Of a DNA stretch of 64,000 bases, positions 1 to 7,787 are shown piece by piece. The first letter of the stretch is position 1; every line of letters starts with the position of its first letter. The translations under genes and the position numbers were made by a program. Source of the stretch: DATFFO01 sp963744905 (lineage in GTDB: Bacteria > Actinomycetota > Acidimicrobiia > Spongiisociales > ZC4RG35); assembly GCA_963744905.1 (NCBI GenBank), contig CAVUUV010000003.1:496001-560000 (forward strand), in the 5' to 3' direction. The notes beneath the pieces are model-generated. The model searched no databases and had not been told where the DNA came from. It worked only from the letters and a program-made list of their open reading frames with translations.

Positions 1-280
1 ACTTATCGAAGACTGCGTCTCGGGCCAGGCGCTCCTCGGTCGGGTCGGTGACGATTCGTCCCACACCCGGGTAGTCGCGACCGCCGACCCGGACCCGGAC
101 CTCGGGGGTATGGATCAGATTGCGTACCCAGTCGGACCTTTCCCCGCCACCGGAGAGCATGTAGAGGGTCGACTCCCGGTGGGCAAACCAGATCTCGATG
201 GTGTGGGGACGGCCCGTGAGCCTGCCCGCGGTCGTGAGGTCGATCACCGAACGACGGTCGAGATCGCTGAAGACCGTCAC
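1..280 (-). CDS. F420-type nitroreductase family protein (DDN-like), partial
   Basis: The reading frame enters from the left edge, so the C-terminus is missing. The visible 93 residues read as the deazaflavin-dependent nitroreductase fold: an opening FSDLDRRSVIDLTTAGR, then TGRPHTIEIWF, LYMLSGGGERSDWVRNL and VRVRVGGRDYPGVGR. Members of this family use reduced coenzyme F420 to reduce nitro groups or quinones. The start is a GTG at 278-280; a 19-codon ATG frame fills the gap back to the upstream reductase stop (ATGA overlap at about 333) and ends over this GTG, so translation may be coupled. The gene lies directly downstream of an F420/NADP oxidoreductase-like gene on the same strand, which supports an F420 link. 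The family call is fairly firm; the substrate is unknown. Confidence 0.75.
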   Translation of the reverse strand, partial: MTVFSDLDRRSVIDLTTAGRLTGRPHTIEIWFAHRESTLYMLSGGGERSDWVRNLIHTPEVRVRVGGRDYPGVGRIVTDPTEERLARDAVFDK

Positions 281-332
281 GCTTTCCGCCCGCTGTCGCA
301 GAGTATGTCCTCGGCGGCCAACAGCCCGAGCC

Positions 333-1013
333 TCATCTGACCACCTTGATGTTGAACATCGGATTCTGGGTCGCTCCCAGGATCCGAAGCCACAGTGGAA
401 GGTACATCTCGGTTCCCCGGGCGGTGCTGATGTCGCCCAGGTCGATGATGTCCGACCAGCCCAATGACTCGAGCAGCTGCCTGACCTGCGTCTTGGCATC
501 GATGTCGTCTCCGGAGACGAAAACGGTGTGGTCGCCCTCTCCGATCTGCTTCGGGTCGACCATCAAGTTGGCGTTCATCGTGTTCAGCGCCTTCACCACC
601 CGAGTCTCGGGAAAGCGGCGCTGGATCTGTTCGCCTAGCGAGTCGGTGTTGGACACGAACAGGGACGGGGGCATCCCGCGGGAGAAGTCGAGAGGGTTGG
701 CGATGTCGATCAACACCTTGCCGGCCAGGTTCTCCTCCCCTGCGGTTTCCAGCGCTTCCATGGAGCCGGCACCGTTGGTGGCATTGATCACCAGCTCGGC
801 TCCGGAGACCGCGTCGGGGAGGTCTTCCACCGCGATCTGGGGATGCCACCCGGCCCACTCCGACAGGGGCGGATTCCCGAAGTCGTCGGACTCTGTGCGG
901 CCCATCGCCGCCTTCACGCTCCTGGTCCCCAGGGTCAGATCATGGCCCAGCTCAGACAGCTTGGCCGCAAACGTCCGCCCGACCGCTCCGGTACCCAGCA
1001 CTGCGATCCTCAC
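333..1013 (-). CDS. NADPH-dependent F420 reductase-like protein
   Basis: A 226-residue NAD(P)-binding protein. The N-terminus MRIAVLGTGAVG is a Rossmann GxGxxG turn, followed by GTRSVK, typical of the family that recognises the NADP 2'-phosphate. Later blocks (LVINATNG, VLIDIANPLDFSRG, RVVKALNTMNANLM, VFVSGDD) match the F420:NADP oxidoreductase/NADP-oxidoreductase-coenzyme-F420 family, which passes hydride between NADPH and F420. The start is GTG at 1013 with AGGAGG seven bases upstream. A downstream DDN-like gene on the same strand would consume F420H2. Some family members use other substrates, so the F420 assignment is a family-level inference. Confidence 0.75.
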   Translation of the reverse strand: MRIAVLGTGAVGRTFAAKLSELGHDLTLGTRSVKAAMGRTESDDFGNPPLSEWAGWHPQIAVEDLPDAVSGAELVINATNGAGSMEALETAGEENLAGKVLIDIANPLDFSRGMPPSLFVSNTDSLGEQIQRRFPETRVVKALNTMNANLMVDPKQIGEGDHTVFVSGDDIDAKTQVRQLLESLGWSDIIDLGDISTARGTEMYLPLWLRILGATQNPMFNIKVVR

Positions 1014-1545
1014 TCTTCGACCTCCTCATGAAACAGATCTCTCTATCGATCCTTGAAAGGTACAGAAACAAGTCAGTATCGGGAGGCGCTCGAGGGTGCC
1101 GTCGCCGACATCGACGATCCCCTCCACCAGCCGGTCCTATGTTCGAGGCGGCCAGCGGCCGATCGATCGGGCGATCGGAGCTGAGAACTCCACCCACCAG
1201 GCAGGATTCAGCCATTTCGGCGGGTTTCGGCGCAACCGGCTCGACCGCTGAAGTTAGGCCGCTCGCGAGGGCCCAACATGCGTAACCAGAGATCCCGACC
1301 CGGGCTTCACCGCCGCTCAACCTCATCGTCTCAGTCGGAACAAGGTTGTACGCTTGACCGGCACTCTCCGACGACACACCGGTTGTGGGGCTCGATATCT
1401 CGGTGCCCGATGTCCAGGTCGGGTTGGGGCCGCTAGTGCGTATCGGCAACCGTTCCGACAGCTTCGACCACGCACGCGCCGCTGGTCGCGCAGGCACCTC
1501 GTCGATGAGCGGCGCTGATTCCTGCTCTACCTGTAGCGGCTCGAG
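1014..1545. other. Intergenic stretch without a supported gene
   Basis: About 530 bases between two minus-strand genes. The open frames here are Arg/Ser/Pro-rich and resemble no family I know. The end next to position 1013 carries the ribosome binding site and probably the promoter of the F420 reductase-like gene. I see no RNA gene or repeat. Confidence 0.4.
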
Positions 1546-3087
1546 TCAGCTGCCTGCCAGCGTGCGGAGGGTCTGCTGGTCGCCGGTGGCGAGTGCGTGT
1601 TCGGCACGGAGGCTGTCGCGGTCGCGGTAGATGGAGGCAACAGCGGTGATCAGACCCCCCTTCTGATAGCTGACGAGTACGTCACGCCGGTGGGGATCGC
1701 CGGTGACGATCTCTTCGTCGAAGCCACCGGGATAGCCAGTGACGTTGATGGGAACGTCGTAGTGCTGGCTCCAGAAGAAGGGTGGCTGGGTGAAGGCGAC
1801 GTCATGACCGAGGATGTTGCGGGCCGCGGTCTGGCCTTGCCGTTCCGCCAGCACCCAGTGCTCGACTCGAACCGGCTCGCCATCGGGTCCGGGATAGCGG
1901 GCCACGTCCCCGGCGGCCCAGATGCGCGGGTCGCTGCTACGAAGGCGATCGTCGACGACGATCCCACCGTCCACGGCCAGTCCGGCAGCATCGGCCAGCT
2001 CGGTGCGGGGCACGACCCCTATGCCGACCACGACCAGGTCGGCAGGAAGGGCGGAGGCGTCGTCGAGCAGCACCTCACTCTCACCGATCTCGGTGACACC
2101 GCGACCGAGACGGAACTCGACACCGTGGTCCCGATGGAGATCGGCCACATAACGTCCCAGTGTCTCCCCAATGGCATGAGCCAGGGGAATCTCCTCGGGT
2201 GCCACCACCGTTACGTCGATGTCCCGATGGCGGAGCGAGGCAGCCACCTCCAACCCGATGAACCCGGCCCCCACGATCACAGCCCGGTTCACATCGCTGA
2301 GCGCGGCGATGATCGAGCGGCTGTCCTCGAGCGTGCGCAGATAGTGGACATGGGCCAGATCACCGCCTCGAACGGGCAGGCGGCGGGGTTCGGCTCCGGT
2401 GGCGACCAGCAGGGCGCCATAGGAGATGGCGCGCCCCGAATCGAGGCGGACCGATCCTTCCCCCGGGTCGATGGCCGTCACTTCCTCACCGGTGATCAGT
2501 TCGATGCCGGCGTCGGCGTAGAACTGGGGGGACCGGAGAGGCATCCATTCTTCGGGAGCGGTTCCGGCCAGGTAGTCCTTGGACAGGTTGGGCCGGTCTA
2601 CCGGCCCCTCGGCGCCGATCAGAGTCACCGGGCCGTCAAAGCCGTAGCGGCGAAGGGCTTCGGCGGCCGCGGCACCGGCGGCCCCGGCTCCCAGGATCAG
2701 CACCGACTCGGGTGCCTCTGGCGGAGTCCGCTTCGGCCTCGGCTTGTCCGCCGGCCCGGTAACGAAAACACGACCCTCCCGCCGGGAGATCTGGTATACG
2801 GGGATGGGGTTGAGGGCCGGAGCGCCGACCGCCTCGCCGGTCTCGAGGTCGAAGGCGGCATGGTGCCAGGGGCAGCGGATCTCTCCACCTACACACAACC
2901 CTTCTCCGAGGGGACCGCCGTAGTGGGTGCAACCACCCCCCACGGCATACACCCCGTCGGCGGTTGCCACCACCACTACCGGCTTGCCGTCCACATGACC
3001 CACTCTGGAGACGCCGGCCGTCAACTCTTCGGTCGAGATGCCTTCTTCTCTGAGGTCGGGTCCGCTGAGCTGCGTCTCTTCTGCCAT
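1546..3087 (-). CDS. Rieske ferredoxin fused to FAD/NAD(P) disulfide-type reductase
   Basis: A 513-residue fusion. Residues about 20-115 form a Rieske [2Fe-2S] domain with both ligand boxes, CTHYGG and CPWHH. Residues about 125-440 form a two-dinucleotide flavoprotein: ILGAGAAGAAAAEALRR binds FAD, VIVGAGFIGLEVAASLR binds NAD(P), and WAAGDVARYPG closes the FAD site. This arrangement is that of AIFM3-like or ferredoxin reductases of oxygenase electron chains, where electrons pass from NAD(P)H through FAD to an iron-sulfur centre. No oxygenase gene is adjacent. A TCTAAA-N16-TTTAGA palindrome lies 84 bases upstream of the ATG, just behind the ArsR/SufR-like regulator, so this gene is probably a target of that regulator. 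Confidence 0.88.
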   Translation of the reverse strand: MAEETQLSGPDLREEGISTEELTAGVSRVGHVDGKPVVVVATADGVYAVGGGCTHYGGPLGEGLCVGGEIRCPWHHAAFDLETGEAVGAPALNPIPVYQISRREGRVFVTGPADKPRPKRTPPEAPESVLILGAGAAGAAAAEALRRYGFDGPVTLIGAEGPVDRPNLSKDYLAGTAPEEWMPLRSPQFYADAGIELITGEEVTAIDPGEGSVRLDSGRAISYGALLVATGAEPRRLPVRGGDLAHVHYLRTLEDSRSIIAALSDVNRAVIVGAGFIGLEVAASLRHRDIDVTVVAPEEIPLAHAIGETLGRYVADLHRDHGVEFRLGRGVTEIGESEVLLDDASALPADLVVVGIGVVPRTELADAAGLAVDGGIVVDDRLRSSDPRIWAAGDVARYPGPDGEPVRVEHWVLAERQGQTAARNILGHDVAFTQPPFFWSQHYDVPINVTGYPGGFDEEIVTGDPHRRDVLVSYQKGGLITAVASIYRDRDSLRAEHALATGDQQTLRTLAGS

Positions 3088-3170
3088 GTTCCCTCGTCCC
3101 TTCTCATCTAGTCAGGGGGCTGTCGGGCACCCCCCACCGAGCGGGTATCGCCATTGCACCCCACCCTACA

Positions 3171-3198
3171 TCTAAAACTGCCTATACAACGTTTTAGA
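3171..3198 (-). promoter_or_regulatory. Palindromic operator upstream of the Rieske reductase
   Basis: TCTAAAAC (3171-3178) and its exact reverse complement GTTTTAGA (3191-3198) are separated by 12 bases. The spacer contains TATAGG on the minus strand, usable as a -10 box for the reductase. The core TCTAAA-N16-TTTAGA recurs with the same spacing at 3909-3936 in front of the DoxX gene. Confidence 0.65.
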
Positions 3199-3201
3199 AG
3201 A

Positions 3202-3858
3202 TCAGACTTCGTCAACCGGCGGTGATAGGCGGACGCAGCAATAGCCCTCTTCGGGGGCGAGGACCGCATCGGTGTCTGCGCCCGAGGCCTCCACCATGCC
3301 CTCCACCAGCGCCAGGTTGAGCCCGCAGGTGGTGTCCCGATCCCGGTCCCTGAGCAGATGGAACGGGCAGTTGCGGAATCGGGTTTGCCCTTTCTCGGTG
3401 ACCGGCTCGTACCCGGTGGCCTCGAGGGCCGCCTCGAGGCCGGCCCGGCCGATCTCTCTCCCGGTCTTCCGCGCCGCCTCGGTCAAGGCACCACGGTCGA
3501 GATGTCCCTCTCGTGCGGCGTCGAGGAGAATCCGGGCCGCCAACTCGTATCGGCGGGGCGGGACCGACACCTCGTGGTCCCCCTCCGCACGGCTGTAGAG
3601 CTTCGAGGGTCGGCCCGCCCCCGGACCGGTCCGACCGCTCAGGCGGCGGAACTCCACCTCCAACAGACCGTCGTCGGCCAGCCGATCGAGGTGATAGGCG
3701 GCCACCTGACGGGAGACATCGACCGCCTCGGCTGCCTCATCCCGGGACACCGGCTCTGGCGAGACGGCCACGTAGTCGTAGAGAGCGCGGCGCACCGGCT
3801 CGGCTAGAGAAGCCAGCACTTCCAGGTCGGTCTCCGGGCCGGCGTCGTGTGGTGTCAT
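3202..3858 (-). CDS. ArsR/SufR-like transcriptional regulator with C-terminal cysteines
   Basis: A 218-residue regulator. Residues 1-90 contain a winged helix-turn-helix (LASLAEPVRRALYDYV, VSRQVAAYHLDRLADDGLLEV). The C-terminal half carries NCPFH, then TTCGLN 13 residues later, then GYCC after a further 28 residues. This spacing is close to the cysteine set that holds an iron-sulfur cluster in SufR-type repressors (family knowledge; a match in the right order but not exact). It may therefore sense iron, redox state or nitric oxide. It sits between two genes whose promoters share one palindrome, and its own predicted -10 (TAGAAT, minus strand, 3866-3871) overlaps a TCTAAAAC half-site, suggesting autoregulation. 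No suf genes are visible nearby. Confidence 0.78.
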   Translation of the reverse strand: MTPHDAGPETDLEVLASLAEPVRRALYDYVAVSPEPVSRDEAAEAVDVSRQVAAYHLDRLADDGLLEVEFRRLSGRTGPGAGRPSKLYSRAEGDHEVSVPPRRYELAARILLDAAREGHLDRGALTEAARKTGREIGRAGLEAALEATGYEPVTEKGQTRFRNCPFHLLRDRDRDTTCGLNLALVEGMVEASGADTDAVLAPEEGYCCVRLSPPVDEV

Positions 3859-3865
3859 GCTCGCA

Positions 3866-3936
3866 CCATTCTAAAACATATTTCCCTTGACATTACAATC
3901 CTCTCCCGTCTAAATTCAAGGATGATCGACTTTAGA
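3866..3936. promoter_or_regulatory. Divergent promoter/operator between the regulator and DoxX
   Basis: On the plus strand TTGACA (3887-3892) and TAAATT (3911-3916) form a -35/-10 pair with an 18-base spacer. TCTAAA (3909-3914) and TTTAGA (3931-3936) flank the predicted start site with a 16-base spacer. A lone TCTAAAAC half-site (3870-3877) lies over the predicted minus-strand -10 of the regulator gene. Confidence 0.6.
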
Positions 3937-3948
3937 AGGAGGTTGTTC

Positions 3949-4332
3949 ATGACCACTACGACTGCCAGGGAGACGACGTCTTCCCGTGTTGCCTTTCAAA
4001 TCCTGCGCCTGGGTTTCACCGCCGCGCCGATTCTCTTCGGGTTGGACAAGTTCACCAACTTGATGACCGATTGGACCCGGTTCCTCCCCGGCTTCGTTAC
4101 CGACACGGTCAGCGGGGCCGCGGTCATGGCCGTGGTCGGGATCGTGGAGATCGCGGCCGGGATCGGAGTGTGGCTACGCCCCAGGGTCTTCGCCTACGTG
4201 GTGGCCGCCTGGCTGGGGGTGATCATTATCACCCTGGCCCTGACCGGTGGATTCTGGGACATCGCCCTGCGTGATTTCGGGCTGTTGCTGGGAGCCCTCG
4301 CCCTCGGCCAGCTCGCCCAAGAGCAGGCCTGA
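3949..4332 (+). CDS. DoxX family membrane protein
   Basis: A 127-residue protein with four predicted membrane segments, from FTAAPILFGLDKF through VMAVVGIVEIAAGIGVWL and VVAAWLGVIIITLAL to FGLLLGALALGQL, as in the DoxX family. DoxX proteins are small quinone-linked membrane proteins associated with thiol and oxidative stress systems. I chose the ATG at 3949 rather than the longer frame because AGAAGGAGG lies seven bases before it and the promoter falls inside the longer frame. A TCTAAA-N16-TTTAGA operator just upstream links it to the neighbouring SufR-like regulator and the Rieske reductase. Confidence 0.85.
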   Translation: MTTTTARETTSSRVAFQILRLGFTAAPILFGLDKFTNLMTDWTRFLPGFVTDTVSGAAVMAVVGIVEIAAGIGVWLRPRVFAYVVAAWLGVIIITLALTGGFWDIALRDFGLLLGALALGQLAQEQA

Positions 4333-4417
4333 ACCCACCGACCGAGGACGTCACCCGTCGCTGCCTCCTCGCTCCTCCACAGTGGCGGGTGGCGTCCACC
4401 GAAGGAAGGAGACGTCG

Positions 4418-4615
4418 ATGACCGACCCCGACCAGGAGCAGGCCCTCCGCCTATTGGCCTCGGCCATCGGCCGGTGTGTGGAGACACTCGGACCCGCCTG
4501 TGCCGCCCGGCTGCTCGGCACGATCGCCCTCGACCTGACCGGAGATGACCACCGCTCGAAGACGCCGGAACCATCTCATCAGCCTGACCGCCACGGCCGG
4601 TTCCTCCCCAGATGA
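4418..4615 (+). CDS. Small uncharacterised protein
   Basis: A 65-residue frame opening MTDPDQEQALRLLASAIGRCVETLGP with AGGAAGGAG well placed upstream. The first 45 residues look like two amphipathic helices; the tail is polar (SHQPDRHGRF). No family is recognised. It lies between DoxX and folE on the same strand, 85 bases after DoxX and 31 before the chosen folE start. It is supported by its start signal and length only. Confidence 0.5.
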   Translation: MTDPDQEQALRLLASAIGRCVETLGPACAARLLGTIALDLTGDDHRSKTPEPSHQPDRHGRFLPR

Positions 4616-4646
4616 CCGTCGAAATTCATCCAGAGAGCCATCAGCC

Positions 4647-5258
4647 GTGAGTCGTCGCCCAGAGCCCACCCTGGTACCCGACTTCCGGAGCGCCCCGGTG
4701 ACGGGAGCGCCGATGATCGATCTCGCTGCCGCCGAGGCTGCGGTGGTCGATCTGCTCACTGCGCTGGGACAGGATCTCGACAACGTCCATTCTCGAGACA
4801 CCCCTGCCAGGATGGCCGCCGCCTACGCCGAGATGCTCACTCCCCGGCCGTTCAGCCCGACCACCTTCCCCAACGACGAGGATTACAACGAGCTGGTCCT
4901 GGTCCGGGCCATCCCCTTTCATTCGCTCTGCCAGCATCACCTCCTCCCCTTCCAGGGGGTGGCCCACGTCGCATACCTCCCCGGGAGCCGGATCGTCGGG
5001 CTGTCCAAGCTGGCTCGAGTGGTGGAGCACTTCTCCCGACGCCTCCAGGTCCAAGAGCGTCTGACCCAGGAGGTGGCCGACTGGCTCCACCAGAATCTCC
5101 AGCCCAAGGGGGTGGGAGTAGTCCTCGACGCAGAGCACCTGTGCATGACCCTGCGCGGCGTGCAGGCGTCCGGGTCGCGCACAGTCACCTCCGCACTCCA
5201 CGGCCTCCTCCGGACCGACCAACGATCCCGGGCCGAGTTCTTCGCTCTGGTCGAATAG
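4647..5258 (+). CDS. folE: GTP cyclohydrolase I
   Basis: A protein of 203 residues from GTG at 4647; an upstream ATG would overlap the preceding gene. It carries the family core: FHSLCQHHLLPFQG supplies the zinc-binding Cys and the catalytic His pair, LSKLARVVEHFSRRLQVQERLTQE is the conserved helix block, and EHLCMTLRGVQ holds the second zinc Cys. The enzyme converts GTP to dihydroneopterin triphosphate, the first step of folate (and pteridine) synthesis. No other folate genes flank it. The start is less certain than the rest because the ribosome site is weak. Confidence 0.9.
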   Translation: MSRRPEPTLVPDFRSAPVTGAPMIDLAAAEAAVVDLLTALGQDLDNVHSRDTPARMAAAYAEMLTPRPFSPTTFPNDEDYNELVLVRAIPFHSLCQHHLLPFQGVAHVAYLPGSRIVGLSKLARVVEHFSRRLQVQERLTQEVADWLHQNLQPKGVGVVLDAEHLCMTLRGVQASGSRTVTSALHGLLRTDQRSRAEFFALVE

Positions 5259-5365
5259 ACATATCTGGCACGAGGCAGCAAGCAGCTGGATCGGAGGGGT
5301 GGCTGCTCGCGGCGCCGTTCTCTTGCCACCTCGGTTGAGCCTGCCCGACACCGTTCCGGCCTGGT

Positions 5366-5405
5366 TGGCACTTGTGTGGTGCCATGCATGGTGCCATACT
5401 GGCAC
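5366..5405 (+). promoter_or_regulatory. Repeated TGGCAC/GTGCCA operator with leaderless promoter
   Basis: Four copies of one hexamer crowd 40 bases: TGGCAC 5366-5371, GTGCCA 5379-5384, GTGCCA 5391-5396 and TGGCAC 5400-5405. The middle two lie in direct ATGGTGCCAT-type repeats 12 bases apart. TTGTGT (5372-5377) and CATACT (5395-5400) could serve as -35/-10 with a 17-base spacer, placing the transcript start at or beside the ATG at 5407. Ribbon-helix-helix proteins, one of which starts here, usually bind such short tandem half-sites. Confidence 0.6.
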
Positions 5406-5406
5406 C

Positions 5407-5913
5407 ATGAATCTGGCCATCTTCGTGGAGACGCTGCGCGACCAACTGATGACCGCCGCGGAGACAGGAGGCGTCGAGAGCAAAGCGGTGGTCGAACGAC
5501 TCTCGACCGGACTGGAAGCCGCAACGCGTCTGGTCCTGCTCGAGACGCTCTCCTCCGCCGCAGACGAGATCACTGCGGAGCTGGCCCCGGGGGCGGTGGA
5601 GCTTCGGCTGCGCGGCACCAATCCTGAATTCGTGGTGATCCTGCCACCCGACGCAGCCGGCGATGTGGCCGCCGACGGGACCACCCCGCCTTTGGGTGGC
5701 ATGCCCCAAGGCGGTGAAGAGGGAGAGACCTCCAGGCTCAACCTCCGGCTCCCCGAGGCCCTCAAGGGAAAGATCGAAGAGGCGGCGCGGCGACAGGGCC
5801 TGTCCCTCAATGCATGGCTGGTGCGCACCGCCGCTGCCGCCGTCGAAGGCACCCGGGGACAGATGCCACAGGCGCGGAGGGGCAGCCAGCGGTACACCGG
5901 ATGGGTCAGTTGA
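5407..5913 (+). CDS. Ribbon-helix-helix (HicB/Arc-type) DNA-binding protein
   Basis: A 168-residue protein. The C-terminal RLNLRLPEALKGKIEEAARRQGLSLNAWLVRTAAAAVEG is a ribbon-helix-helix domain: one beta strand, two helices and the conserved NAWL. The N-terminal 90 residues are predicted helices then beta strands (ITAELAPGAVELRLRG) of unknown role. Similar proteins are labelled HicB-family antitoxins, but no toxin gene is next to it; instead it heads an operon with a DUF4097 protein and an ABC exporter. The ATG at 5407 has no Shine-Dalgarno site and follows directly on the repeats, which suggests a leaderless, autoregulated transcript. I read it as the operon's regulator rather than an antitoxin. 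Confidence 0.75.
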   Translation: MNLAIFVETLRDQLMTAAETGGVESKAVVERLSTGLEAATRLVLLETLSSAADEITAELAPGAVELRLRGTNPEFVVILPPDAAGDVAADGTTPPLGGMPQGGEEGETSRLNLRLPEALKGKIEEAARRQGLSLNAWLVRTAAAAVEGTRGQMPQARRGSQRYTGWVS

Positions 5914-5915
5914 AC

Positions 5916-6809
5916 ATGACGGACGAACCTACAGGCCGACCGGGAATACAGATTGCTTCATTCGAGAGCCACCAGCCCATTGCCCTTTCGATCGAATTGA
6001 GCCAGGGCGTTGTGCACGCGATTGCCGGCGACCGCACTGACACCGTGGTGACGGTGAATCCGAGCAATCGGTACAGGCCGGCCGACGTCGATGCGGCCCG
6101 ACAGACCGTCGTCGACCTGACCAACGGAACCCTCTCCATCCGGGCTCCGAAGCGGCGAGGGCTAGCCGGATATGTTCTTGGACCGAGCCACCGGACCGGA
6201 TCGGTCGACGTGATCGTCGAGCTCCCGGAAGGTTCCTCCCTGACTACCGAGGCCGGCTATGCCGACTTCCGATGCGACGGCCGCCTGGGGGATGTGGACA
6301 TCAGGACCGGGGCCGGCAACGTCCGGCTCGATAGGACCGGGTCGCTCCGGGTGTACAGCGGCGCCGGACGAGTGGCTGTGGAAGGGTCATCCGGCAACGC
6401 GACCATCGTCACGTCCGGCGAGATGACCATCGGCACCGTCACCGGCGACGTCGACATCAAGAACCACAACGGCAGGACGTCGATCAGCCGGGTTGGAGGC
6501 AGCGTGAGGGTGAAATCGGCCAACGGTGACGTAACGATCGAGGCCGCGGGCGCCGACGTCTCGGCCAAGACCGCCAACGGAGACATACGGCTCGGTCAGG
6601 TCGCCCGTGGTTCAGCAACCATCGAAACTGCATTCGGCGAGCTCGAGATCGGGATAAAGGAGGGCACGGCGGCCTGGATCGACGCCAACACCAGCTTCGG
6701 GCGAATCCACAACAACCTCGCCCCGGCCGACGAACCCGAACGGTCATCGGAAACGGTCCAGGTTCACGCCCGTACCGCTTATGGGGATGTGCTGATCAAA
6801 CGCTCATGA
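5916..6809 (+). CDS. DUF4097 beta-strand-repeat protein
   Basis: A protein of 297 residues built of short repeated beta strands such as VRVKSANGDVTIEAAGADVSA and IRLGQVARGSATIETAFG, the right-handed repeat typical of DUF4097 adhesin-like proteins. It has no signal peptide or membrane segment, so it is probably cytoplasmic. The gene begins two bases after the ribbon-helix-helix gene (an in-frame ATG at 5901 inside that gene is an alternative). In my experience this pairing recurs in actinobacteria; its function is not established. Confidence 0.75.
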   Translation: MTDEPTGRPGIQIASFESHQPIALSIELSQGVVHAIAGDRTDTVVTVNPSNRYRPADVDAARQTVVDLTNGTLSIRAPKRRGLAGYVLGPSHRTGSVDVIVELPEGSSLTTEAGYADFRCDGRLGDVDIRTGAGNVRLDRTGSLRVYSGAGRVAVEGSSGNATIVTSGEMTIGTVTGDVDIKNHNGRTSISRVGGSVRVKSANGDVTIEAAGADVSAKTANGDIRLGQVARGSATIETAFGELEIGIKEGTAAWIDANTSFGRIHNNLAPADEPERSSETVQVHARTAYGDVLIKRS

Positions 6810-6833
6810 CCGTGACAAGGAGACGGATGACCC

Positions 6834-7787
6834 ATGGATGAGCCAACCAAGACGATCGAGGTGAGAAACCTCCAGAAGGGGTACAAGGCAGTACCGGTGC
6901 TGCGCGACGTCTCGTTCAGCGTCGGGCGGGGCACGGTCTTCGCTCTCCTCGGAGCCAACGGCTCCGGTAAGACGACCACTATCAACATCCTGACGACGCT
7001 CATCGAGGCGGACGGGGGGACTGCGAGAGTCGCCGGCTTCGATGTGAGGGCTCAACCGGCCAGAGTGCGCGAGCACATCAGCCTCACAGGGCAATTCGTT
7101 GCGGTCGATGATGTGCTCACAGCCAGGGAGAACCTGGTGCTGATCGGTGAGTTGCGCCATGTCGCCAATCCTGAGCTGACTGCGGCGGAACTACTCGACA
7201 AATTCGACCTGAACGGTGCCGCAGATCGCCGTCTGCTCACTTTCTCGGGGGGAATGCGGCGCCGACTCGACATCGCCATGAGCCTGGTGGGCGATGCCCC
7301 AATCATCTTCTTCGATGAGCCGACCACCGGACTCGACCCCCAGGGCCGTACCGACATGTGGCAGACCATCCGGGCGATGGCCAAGGGCGGGACCACGGTG
7401 TTTCTGACCACGCAGTATCTGGAGGAGGCTGACCGTCTCGCCGACCAGATCGCCATCCTCCACGACGGCCGGATCATGGCCGATGGCCCCCCCGACGAGT
7501 TGAAGGCGATGGTGCCGACCGGGCTGGTCGAACTCGAATTCGATGAGCCAGGGCAATTGGCCGCGGCGCTGCGAGCGCTCGACGGCGGACACAACGTGAG
7601 TCGAGTGGATGCCAAGCTGGTAGTCGCCACCACCGGCTCGGTGTCCGAAATGGCCGACATGTTCCTCCGCCTCAAAGACGCCCGGGTCGAGCCGACCCGT
7701 TTCACCAAACAGACCCCCACCCTGGACGACGTGTTCTTCAAGATCCTCAACGAAGAAGGGATGGACTCGCGTGCGAACTCTGAGTGA
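6834..7787 (+). CDS. DrrA-like ABC exporter ATPase
   Basis: A 317-residue ATPase with Walker A GANGSGKTT (about residue 40), Q-loop LTGQFVAVDD, signature FSGGMRRRLDIA, Walker B IIFFDEPTTGLDPQGR and the switch His replaced by Gln in TTQYLEEADRLAD, as is usual in the DrrA/CcmA exporter branch. The C-terminal extension (VDAKLVVATTGSV...DDVFF) is also typical of daunorubicin-resistance type ATPases. The stop overlaps the start of the permease gene, so the two are coupled. It should power export of a hydrophobic compound; the substrate cannot be read from sequence. Confidence 0.88.
   Translation: MDEPTKTIEVRNLQKGYKAVPVLRDVSFSVGRGTVFALLGANGSGKTTTINILTTLIEADGGTARVAGFDVRAQPARVREHISLTGQFVAVDDVLTARENLVLIGELRHVANPELTAAELLDKFDLNGAADRRLLTFSGGMRRRLDIAMSLVGDAPIIFFDEPTTGLDPQGRTDMWQTIRAMAKGGTTVFLTTQYLEEADRLADQIAILHDGRIMADGPPDELKAMVPTGLVELEFDEPGQLAAALRALDGGHNVSRVDAKLVVATTGSVSEMADMFLRLKDARVEPTRFTKQTPTLDDVFFKILNEEGMDSRANSE

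Noticed and set aside
1597..3111. 504-residue frame antisense to the Rieske reductase
   Set aside because: Shadow of a clear gene; composition shows no domain.
5407..5913. Toxin-antitoxin module suggested by the HicB-like domain
   Set aside because: No small toxin gene is adjacent; the neighbours are DUF4097 and an ABC exporter.
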